Part shown: positions 59,201 to 64,000 of the stretch, in pieces
Layout: every line of letters starts with the position of its first letter
How positions within the stretch are numbered: the first letter of the stretch is position 1
NCBI RefSeq assembly: GCF_004210375.1
Contig: NC_134833.1
Span: forward strand, 141,724,127 to 141,788,126
DNA length: 64,000 nucleotides
Origin: Tachypleus tridentatus
Lineage: Eukaryota; Arthropoda; Merostomata; Xiphosura; Limulidae
Direction of reading: 5' to 3'
Translations under genes and position numbers: made by a program
Notes under the pieces: model-generated
Database searches by the model: none
What the model saw: only the letters and a program-made list of their open reading frames with translations
What the model was told of the DNA's origin: nothing

Positions 59201-62200
59201 GACATAACATCCAGTTTACTAGCTTTAGACAGTTAGATGACTGTTAATATTGAATCCTGTCTTACTTGACAGTATTTATTACCTTCATGTAATTATTTTT
59301 TCAGGAAACTTCTCTTGTATGTTGTATATTGTTGATATACAGTGGTACCTCGGTTTCAACTTAATCTGTTCCAGAAGGCTGTTTGAAAACCGAATCAATT
59401 TTTCCAATAAGAAATACTGTAAATTAAATTAATCCGTTACAGACCTCCAAAAATTATGTATTATGAAGCATTTTAAGTAAAAATATTGCTTATTTATACC
59501 TGTATAATAATACTTATGTGCATAAAGTCAATCACAAAAATTATAAACACAATAAAAAAAACAACAATAAATTAAAATTTAACTGCACTTTACCTGTACT
59601 GAGGAGAGCTGATGGCGTAAGTGAAAGGTGGTGAGGAACATGGAGAGTAGAAGGGTTATTATTGTTTGGAAGGGGAGTCACCTTCCATAAAAATGTCAGG
59701 TAACTCTCCTTCTGGGGTTCTTTCTCTTTTCTGTCTCTGCCCTGCTACAATCTGCTCAATCTAATGAGGTTTGTTTCTGTCTACATTTTAAAATGTTTCT
59801 GAAGTAAGACATGGCATTGTCATTTAAAAGGTTTATGCTGCAGTTTGCTACAGCTTTGTCAGGATGAAATTTTTCCATAAAACTTTGTAACTCTCTCAAT
59901 TTTCCACACATTTCCTTAATTAGTGAACTAGGAACATCCTCCCTTCCCCCCTCCTCATCTGAAGACACTTCCTCAGTTGCCTTCTATTGCTGTTCCTTCT
60001 GAAGGTTTTGGAGTTTTTCTGTGGTGAGCTTAGTGTTGTGGTCTTCCACCAGCTCCTCCACATCATCACCACTCACATTCAAGCCCATACACTTGACTAG
60101 TGACACAATATCCTCGACAACAGGCTCAGCCTCAAAGCCTCTATCTGCTACTGAGTCTGGCCACAATTTCTTCCAGGCTGAGTTCATGGTCCTCAAAGAC
60201 ACTTCCCTCCAGGCTTTGTCTATGATCCTCAAGCAGTGGAGGATATTAAAGTGATTTTTCCAGAACTCTCTGAGGGTTAACTCTGTGTCAGAGGTCACTT
60301 CAAAGCACCTTTTAAACAGTGCTTTGGTGTAGAGTTTCTTAAAGTTCCATATGACCTGCTGGTCCATGGGCTGAATGAGAGGAGTCGTGTTAGGGGACAA
60401 GAGGTTCACCATAATGAAACTGTACTCCTCCATCAATCCGTACTTTAAGCCTGGTGGGTGAGCAGGTGCATTGTCCATCACAAGAAGAGCCTCGAGTGGC
60501 AACTATTTTTTCGTGAGGTAATTCTTTACACTTGGGCAAACACTTCATTGACCCACTCCATAAAATATTGCCTGGTTACCCATGCTTTATTATTAGCCCT
60601 TCACATGACATTTAGTTTACTTTTCAGGACATTATTTTTCTTAAAAACCCTCGGGTTCTCAGAATGGTACACAAGCAAAGGCTTAAGTTTTAAGTCCCCA
60701 CTTGCATTACTACATAACAATAGAGTTAGCCTGTCCTTCATTGGCTTGTGTCCTAGCAGTGACTTCTCCTCCTTGGTGATGTAGGTCCTATTTGGCATTT
60801 TCTTCCAAAAGAGGCCTGTCTCATCACAGTTGAACACTTGTTGGGGAATAAAACCCTCAGCTTCTACATAGTCCTTAAATTCCCTAACAGATTTATCAGC
60901 AGCATCTTTGTTAGAAATGGCACCCTCCCTATGTCTCACCACACTATGTATGCCACTTCTCTTCCTAAATTTTTCAAACCACCCCCTGCTAGCCTTAAAG
61001 GCATCACTTGTATCAGCACTCGTTCCAGGGGTGTTTTTCAGAAGGTCAGCGTGCAACTGCTTTGGTTTCTCACAAATGATGGTCTCAGAAATGCTATCAC
61101 AGGCTAACTGTTTTTCATTTACCCAAATCAACAACAGTTATTCTACCTCTTCCATTGTTTGTGATCTTTGTTTCGTAAGCACTGTCACACCTTTTGCAAC
61201 ATCAGCTCCTTTGATGACCTCTTTATTTTTCAGAAGGTTGCAGACTATAGACTTTGCCATACCAAACTGTGTCCTTTGATGACCTCTTTATTTTCAGTAT
61301 GGTCAGACTGTAGACTTTGCCATACGTATAGCAAGGTCAGACACTACTCTGATACTTTGCTGTGAGATCTTTTTTCACCTCTATTGTGGCTCTAACAACT
61401 TTTCTTTCTGGTTTGCTGCTTTCATTATCCTTCTTTGACCCCATAGTGGCTTGTTTAATCAGAATATATAGAAAAATAACAACAACAACAAAAAAGAACA
61501 TTTACAGCAGATTTTAGCAGGAGGGTGGACTGAGAGACAGGTGCAGGTAAAATGTTTTGGGCAAGCTTGGCGTAGGCTGAAAATGATCGAAGGGATGGTC
61601 GGGTCATCAGTCGGGTTATTTCGGGGGTTTGGGCAACGACATCTTGGTTCAGAAACAGAGTTTATGTTCAACAACCGCAACATTTTTTTCTCAAACAATA
61701 TGTTTGAAAACTGAATTGTTTGAGAAGGGAGACGTTCGAGAACCGAGGTACCACTGTATACAATAGTTGTGATTCTACTTTTATTAATAAACATTATATT
61801 GAGGAATGGTGTAGATTAAATCTGGTGATTATTGATTTAACTTACAGCTAAAAATGCATTTTTTTTCCCTCTATATTTGCAGACATTAGTATCTAATGGC
61901 AAACCTTCTTAACAACCTTTGCAATATTAACCATGGACATTTGCAAATAAAGTGTATTATTTTCTCAATGTAATGCCACTTATATGGTAAAACTACCTAG
62001 ATAATGATACTAAAGTTGAAAGAATACATCAGATTGTTATCCAAGCTTAAAATAGATAGGTTTCATGTGAAACTTCCAGTTGTCTTGCCTGTAAAGTGAC
62101 AAATTGTGATAGAACTCTAACGATCAATATAGGTAAAGAAAACGTGTTGTTGGAAATTAGTTGTCATTTCTCCCTTATATTTCTTAATTGCATGTGAAAA

Positions 62201-62402
62201 TAAAATGAATTATTGTTTAAATAAGTTACTATTAAAAACTATCTGTAAAATGTAATTGTTAGTGGTAATTTGGAACATTGAAAAGTAACTTTGTAACATT
62301 TTTTTATTAATCCTACTTAGATTTCAACCACCAGATGCATGTAGCTTTGAAATTGTCAGATTCCGGGTCCGACCTCCAAGAAATAGGGAACTTCCTCTTC
62401 AG
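32782..62402 (+). CDS. stnB: Stonin / Stoned-B-like clathrin adaptor (3' end beyond window)
   Basis: Stonins are cytosolic adaptors that sort synaptotagmin into clathrin-coated pits during synaptic vesicle recycling. Coding exons are 32782-35913, 46494-46751, 53904-54078, 54914-55082 and 62321-62402, giving 1272 residues before the sequence leaves the last secure exon. The first ATG follows an in-frame TAG. Residues 1-990 are disordered: a proline cluster near 130-140 (PPPRPPPPKR), NPF at 343 and 376 (EH-domain ligands), and DPFDTS at 231 and 770 (AP-2 appendage-type ligands). From about 995 (DDWELLLRQPVKKKITGSRF) the stonin-homology domain begins, followed by the mu-homology domain (AVEDILFHLP, VTVYDEVIV, MPFVELGLNDINRQG, FEIVRFRVRPP). 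The long N-terminus is like insect Stoned B rather than the shorter vertebrate stonin-2. All junctions keep the frame. The rest of the mu-homology domain should lie to the right. Confidence 0.93.
36495..36605 (+). repeat. tRNA-derived SINE fragment, family B
   Basis: 'gacaaatttacagacttaca', a degenerate 'catttgattcccttagg', then 'cagtgcagataatctgtgg' and an aaaacaac end match the order of family B. It is strongly diverged. Confidence 0.5.
36786..36889 (+). repeat. 52-bp perfect tandem duplication, two units
   Basis: The segment starting 'ttttatagcatatgactg' and ending 'acaattca(t/c)tac' occurs at 36786-36837 and 36838-36889 with one difference. The near identity points to a recent duplication. 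Confidence 0.85.
39624..39868. mobile_element. piggyBac-type MITE, ~237 bp between TTAA sites
   Basis: Bounded by TTAA at 39624-39627 and 39865-39868. The left end reads TTAACGTGTTCAGTGCC; the right end read inward is TTAACCTGTTGACTGCT. TTAA target duplications and CGTTGACTGCC-like ends are characteristic of piggyBac elements. There is no coding capacity, so it would depend on a transposase elsewhere. Confidence 0.7.
40395..40569. mobile_element. Tc1/mariner-superfamily MITE, 175 bp, with TA target duplication
   Basis: Flanked by TA (40393-40394 and 40570-40571). The left end is CAGTGTAACCCTTCTGAAG and the right end read inward is CAGTGGAACCCCTCTAAGTG, an imperfect terminal inverted repeat of about 30 bases followed by similar 'cagccacc/ggtcacc' segments. 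No coding sequence. Confidence 0.75.
40930..42300 (+). mobile_element. DIRS-like retrotransposon relic (reverse transcriptase)
   Basis: The plus strand encodes, in shifting frames, VVPKKTGYWNLVIN then LIDPPRFKMESF (about 41660-41760), and further on ILQFRALPFQLALTSYVFCQ and MDDWLLLVPSYQLAKCH (about 41890-42050). 'VPKK', 'IDPP.FKME', 'FRALPFGL' and 'LDDWLL' are diagnostic for reverse transcriptases of DIRS-type tyrosine-recombinase elements. Frameshifts and missing flanks show it is dead. A family-A SINE interrupts it at 41169-41450. The part left of the SINE (40930-41156) may be upstream coding sequence of the same element but is not diagnostic by itself. Confidence 0.75.
41169..41450 (-). 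repeat. tRNA-derived SINE, family A, with 13-bp target duplication inside the DIRS-like relic
   Basis: Minus-orientation full-length copy, from T-rich tail to tRNA-like head ('gggatttgaacccatgac', 'gtcgaatctcttaaccca', 'catggccatgctgggcc'). The 13-base word ttaccatggataa flanks it exactly at 41156-41168 and 41451-41463, proving a simple insertion. Confidence 0.92.
42405..42470 (-). repeat. SINE family A fragment
   Basis: Only the segment 'accaacaaacagtgggattg' plus 'ttataatgctcttatggct' is recognisable, which corresponds to the middle of the family-A body. Confidence 0.5.
42966..43187 (+). pseudogene. Possible piggyBac transposase N-terminal relic
   Basis: An open stretch without a start reads an acidic segment (DSNYGFSDSESDERGLDY) and ends FDVWQTGQDKYLSLDFTA, then TAA. 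An acidic N-terminus followed by 'W..gqd....F.FTa' is the usual beginning of piggyBac-derived transposases. There is no downstream DDD domain in the next kilobase. The call is tentative. Confidence 0.35.
46494..46751 (+). CDS. stnB: Stonin exon 3: stonin-homology domain
   Basis: 86 codons, phase 0 at both ends, acceptor ttgtag and donor gtaagg. It encodes ACYSISEISSQQYDVYGKIF ... YRERVGVRPGQISKVMQG ... LGSQSYKDIKTFAQ, the part of the stonin-homology domain that joins to the mu-homology domain. Confidence 0.93.
47232..47718 (-). pseudogene. Minus-strand coding-like remnant, unrecognised
   Basis: Two successive minus frames (47718-47437, then 47453-47232) have balanced composition, for example TEVMVYNIKNNLSHTFHQPL and HTMPSFLQSNRVFICYWSA, unlike the chance frames nearby. 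They lie next to the hAT-like end at 47935 and may be a decayed transposon gene. I cannot assign a family. Confidence 0.25.
47935..50045 (+). mobile_element. hAT-type transposon relic (left end, internal minisatellite, transposase C-terminal part)
   Basis: The left end CAGGGGTGGCCAAACCATGG, followed by 'ctcacgagccatgtgtggct', matches the terminal repeats of hAT elements. The plus strand at 49370-50045 encodes remnants of a hAT transposase of the ZBED/EPM2AIP1-like type: LSRSISYFSSLKRRVNTFPD, LDNFLDRFEYLQKLKPCFAF, VNDGCLVIKPLVTE, FEFWKKVPEKNIPN. Several stops and at least two frameshifts are present, and the N-terminal half is missing. The space where it should be is filled by a 46-bp minisatellite (48214-49150). 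No matching right end was found. Confidence 0.65.
48214..49150 (+). repeat. 46-bp minisatellite, about 20 units
   Basis: The unit is 'gtaatcgtacaagcaagg', 'attacagaggaatcgtgctg', 'gagaatcg'. Inside each unit GTAATC and GATTAC are reverse complements around an 11-base loop, so every unit can form a small hairpin. Some units are shortened ('gtaatcgcaagcaagg', and a unit near 48733 lacking the middle). CpG-containing versions (atcgt) fill the centre while TpG/CpA versions (atcat, attgt) prevail at both edges. Confidence 0.92.
50580..51450 (+). repeat. Dispersed repeat, copy of 22060-22905, ending in an inverted-arm module
   Basis: Collinear with 22060-22905. The last 325 bases have arms of about 55 bases in inverted orientation: left 'gaagttaacatttttgtgg', 'caaaatatatttctagat'; right 'atgtgaaatatattttcagg', 'acattttaacattaattc'. 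This is the same module as at 13940-14310. Confidence 0.55.
51550..53070 (+). repeat. Dispersed ~1.5-kb repeat, copy 2
   Basis: Collinear with 15490-17060, as described there. In both places an inverted-arm module lies to the left (13940-14310 and 51126-51450), although the distance differs. Confidence 0.65.
53904..54078 (+). CDS. stnB: Stonin exon 4: start of mu-homology domain
   Basis: Encodes AVEDILFHLPAHRDRVMNHK, VEEVQVTVYDEVIVHQDKNG, and ends in FFLSFLSG at the junction. Acceptor ttttag, donor ctg|gtaagg, leaving phase 1. Confidence 0.93.
54079..54913 (+). other. Stonin intron 4, 835 bp
   Basis: The shortest intron of the gene within the window. Its left third is occupied by the 145-bp palindrome listed next. 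The remainder is AT-rich with no recognised feature. Confidence 0.7.
54136..54281 (+). ncRNA. Palindrome with a hammerhead-ribozyme-like loop (decayed)
   Basis: Arms 54136-54185 and 54234-54281 are near-perfect reverse complements over about 48 bases ('acggctggtatgggtattag' against 'ctaataccataccagcc'). The loop reads CTGAAAG at 54191, a possible stem II (GATCT, AAGA loop, AGGTT), GAAA at 54213, then TGTTGTTCT and GTA. A type I hammerhead has exactly this order: stem I arm, CUGANGA, stem II, GAAA, stem III, UH, stem I arm. The CTGAAAG box departs from CUGANGA at the last two positions, including the catalytic G, so this copy is probably inactive. Related motifs are known from terminal repeats of Penelope-like elements, so it is most likely a fragment of one. 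Confidence 0.5.
54914..55082 (+). CDS. stnB: Stonin exon 5: mu-homology domain
   Basis: Phase 1 in, phase 2 out. Encodes MPFVELGLNDINRQGVEIVG, IPVTTEEWIRLENCEFHSC and ends in SRIIR across the junction. Acceptor tctccag, donor ag|gttagt. Confidence 0.93.
55292..55360 (+). repeat. SINE family A head fragment
   Basis: 'tctcgcatgtgggtttaatt' followed by 'ccaccaaacatgctcactt' corresponds to the B-box region and the start of the body of family A. Only about 70 bases are left. Confidence 0.4.
56246..56273. repeat. TA dinucleotide microsatellite
   Basis: About 14 TA units directly after a short CT run (tctctctctc). Confidence 0.9.
58263..58345 (+). repeat. SINE family A head fragment
   Basis: 'ggtcagcatggcctgatagt' and 'taaggttgttatttcacag' resemble the A-box end of family A, and the segment ends 'catgttagggcc'. 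Decayed and short. Confidence 0.35.
59756..61444 (-). pseudogene. Broken Tigger-type transposase
   Basis: Minus-strand remnants in order: an N-terminal piece starting MGSKKDNESSKPERKVV at 61444 with a stop near 61334; a stretch 61134-60601 with the CENP-B-type second DNA-binding region (RGWFEKFRKRSGIH) and the first catalytic Asp in FNCDETGLFWKKMP (60823-60825); a stretch 60502-59984 with the second Asp in LVMDNAPAHPP (60473-60475) and the third in LIQPMDQQVIWNF (60362-60364), 36 residues later; and a C-terminal piece 59968-59756. A direct duplication of about 54 bases (61208-61262 and 61273-61325) destroys the helix-turn-helix region, and at least two frameshifts lie between 60502 and 60601. 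It cannot make a complete enzyme. Confidence 0.88.
61208..61325. repeat. ~54-bp direct duplication inside the Tigger transposase
   Basis: The segment from 'cctttgatgacctcttta' to 'tagactttgccatac' occurs at 61208-61262 and 61273-61325 with a few differences. It falls in the region that would encode the N-terminal DNA-binding domain. Confidence 0.8.
62321..62402 (+). CDS. stnB: Stonin exon 6: mu-homology domain
   Basis: 27 codons plus the last base of the split Arg codon. It encodes FQPPDACSFEIVRFRVRPPR then NRELPLQ and stops at cag|gtagaa, phase 0. The acceptor is cctacttag. Confidence 0.9.
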
Positions 62403-63727
62403 GTAGAAATTTATTGGCTTCGGTTAATTTGTGTATTTCATTTTTTTAAATCATAATTTAAATCCACTTTTACTTTTCCATTTCCTTGTATACTGTATAG
62501 TGTTTTGTATACCATGGATTGAAATATCACATGCCTCTAGAATTTAACCTTTTTAGTTTAGTTTTCCTGAATTAGAATGTGTTGGTCCATCTACATTCCT
62601 TTAGTTATGACCAGTGAAAGTCAACATTGCATGGATTAAGTTAAAAAAACAAAAAACAACAACAAAACAAACAAACAAACCCAACAACAATTAATGAGGA
62701 AATGTATTACATGAGGGGAATCTAATCATTGTGATGACATTCCCTTAAGTAAATGTTGTTTTATTTCATTATTTTTATCGCTGGTATATTTAATATAGTC
62801 ATTATTACTCGGTAGTGAGAATATGTATAAAGTAACTGACATGATAATGTTTTACTTTGGAGTATTGAAGTTTTGATGGGAAGATGTTTTAAAAGAAGTT
62901 TCAGAACTGTAAAATGTGAATAAGTCAATATTTTTTTTGTTTCAACATTACAAGTTTCACATGTGTTTGAAAAGTATTGTTTATAGGGTATGTACTTTGT
63001 GTATTTGTTATTTTAATTACCAATAGTGCAAAATAATCATTTGCTTATGTATCAGATCATGGGGTAAAAAATAACATAAATAGAAGTATGTATTTTAATT
63101 TTTTGAGTGCACCAGACCTTTTGAAATGTATTAATAAAACTATAGGACTTCATAATGATAGATTAGTCATAATTAGAAAATTCTGAATGGTAATTTACTC
63201 ATTTGGATATGAGAAGGAATGAAATTGGTCATGTTGTGACATCGTTTGGTTTTGTGGAAAATTTCCTAGATATTATGGGATGTTGGTGATTGAAAATGAT
63301 GAGGGAAAAAAAAACAACTTATGAAGACATTCTAGAAGTGGTTAATTTTTAAAATAGTCACTTCATTTTCTCATCAAAACCATTCAAAAATGGAAATAGA
63401 TAAAGTAAAAAGGTGCAAGGAAGATGACTGTAATGTAAGTTTTGTCAGTGAATGGATAGAAGTTCCAATAAAAGTGGATTAACTGATCAGATTTAGCTTA
63501 CATACCACATTTTACCATATTTTCAGTACATACACAAATGAAACAGATTGCAATGATTTTATTATTTGTGAAGTTCATACCTACTTCATTACATGAATGA
63601 GATGACCCCCATTTTTAAAAGTCAGTTGGGGGAGTTGGCCTACTTGAGAAAAGTCCTGGAAGCAAGACTATTGTAATATAAATCTTCATTTCAAAATTAC
63701 AAATTAGGTTTATAAATGGTCCTTTAG
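62403..63727 (+). other. Stonin intron 6 (right end uncertain)
   Basis: AT-rich. A low-complexity A/C run (aacaacaacaaaacaaac) lies at about 62653-62692. No repeat family is recognised. The next exon may be at 63728 or beyond the window. Confidence 0.4.
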
Positions 63728-63799
63728 GTATGTGAGCTGAGTTTACAGGGCACATGCTCAGTCATGTATTTAAAAATTCAAGATAGACTAGAAACAAAA
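63728..63799 (+). CDS. stnB: Candidate stonin exon 7 (weak)
   Basis: After an acceptor-like tcctttag the phase-0 frame reads VCELSLQGTCSVMYLK and stays open to a donor-like aaa|gtgagt, 24 codons in all. The expected continuation of the mu-homology domain after LPLQ is a beta strand rich in Val/Leu with a central Gly, which this only loosely resembles. Splice signals and phase fit, the peptide does not clearly. The true exon may lie to the right of the window. Confidence 0.25.
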
Positions 63800-64000
63800 G
63801 TGAGTATTTCCTTGATTACTAACTCTTCTAATACAGGTGGGTAAAAGTAACTCTAAATAAGTTATGTTTCTAAAATGTGTAGTATCTTCATGAAACTTTG
63901 CAGATTATGAGTGAACATTACAAGGCACAAAGTGTCAGATTTTTAAATTAAGATTTTTTTAATTAGTTACTTGCTCATGTATTTTTTATTTTCAAATATT
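63800..64000. other. AT-rich right edge
   Basis: No recognisable feature. The stonin gene should continue beyond the edge. Confidence 0.5.

Larger units (their letters stand above)
59340..61756 (-). mobile_element. Tigger/pogo-type DNA transposon, 2417 bp, end to end
   Basis: Both ends are present: CAGTGGTACCTCGGTTT at 59340 and its reverse complement form ccgaggtaccactg ending at 61756. A TA lies on each side (59338-59339 and 61757-61758), the target duplication of the Tc1/mariner/pogo superfamily. The inverted repeats extend into similar sub-terminal sequence (tttgaaaaccgaat... against ...ttcgagaaccg). Inside is a single transposase gene on the minus strand, broken as described separately. 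The element was inserted in the stonin intron in reverse orientation to the gene. Confidence 0.9.
55083..62320 (+). other. Stonin intron 5, 7.2 kb
   Basis: AT-rich. It includes a family-A SINE fragment near 55292-55360, a TA dinucleotide run at 56246-56273, a tRNA-like SINE fragment near 58263-58345, and the Tigger element (59340-61756). Other parts, including the plus frame at 55886-56173 and the minus frame at 56566-56874, show no recognisable protein. Confidence 0.6.

Overview
The window looks like nuclear DNA from an animal, most likely an arthropod and probably a chelicerate of the horseshoe-crab kind. It is AT-rich, its genes are split by kilobase-long introns with GT/AG ends, and it is packed with old transposon relics and tRNA-derived SINEs. 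The host assignment is an inference from the repeat content and from the stonin protein, which has a Stoned-B-like layout. No bacterial, organellar or viral genome features were seen.

Layout. 1-23.8 kb is gene-poor: SINEs of two or three tRNA-derived families, a Penelope-like retroelement relic (4.86-6.36 kb, minus), a LINE endonuclease relic (17.6-17.9 kb, minus), a degraded transposon-derived gene with an inverted duplication (19.1-20.6 kb, minus), and diverged dispersed repeats shared with 50.6-53.1 kb. 23.94-27.54 kb (plus) holds gene 1, a long disordered serine-rich protein that I do not recognise. It ends in paired Cys/His motifs and, if my splice model is right, a short hydrophobic C-terminal tail. 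27.5-31.1 kb holds a SINE, a 31-bp minisatellite and non-coding DNA.

31.1 kb to the right edge (plus) is gene 2, a stonin / Stoned-B endocytic adaptor: a CpG-rich 5' untranslated exon, one 3.1-kb coding exon carrying the whole disordered N-terminus with NPF and DPF motifs, then small exons encoding the stonin-homology and mu-homology domains. It runs off the window. Its introns contain a DIRS-like reverse transcriptase relic split by a SINE with a perfect target duplication, piggyBac and Tc1/mariner-type MITEs, a hAT relic containing a 46-bp minisatellite, a 2.4-kb Tigger/pogo element with a broken transposase, and a 145-bp palindrome whose loop resembles a hammerhead ribozyme core.

How the genes relate. 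Genes 1 and 2 are in tandem on the same strand, but gene 2 has its own CpG-rich first exon and there is about 5 kb between the coding parts, so the dicistronic stonedA/stonedB arrangement known from Drosophila is not seen here. Gene 1 does not resemble Stoned A to my eye. The most unusual items are the hammerhead-like palindrome in the stonin intron, the second hammerhead-like motif beside the Penelope-like relic, and gene 1 itself.
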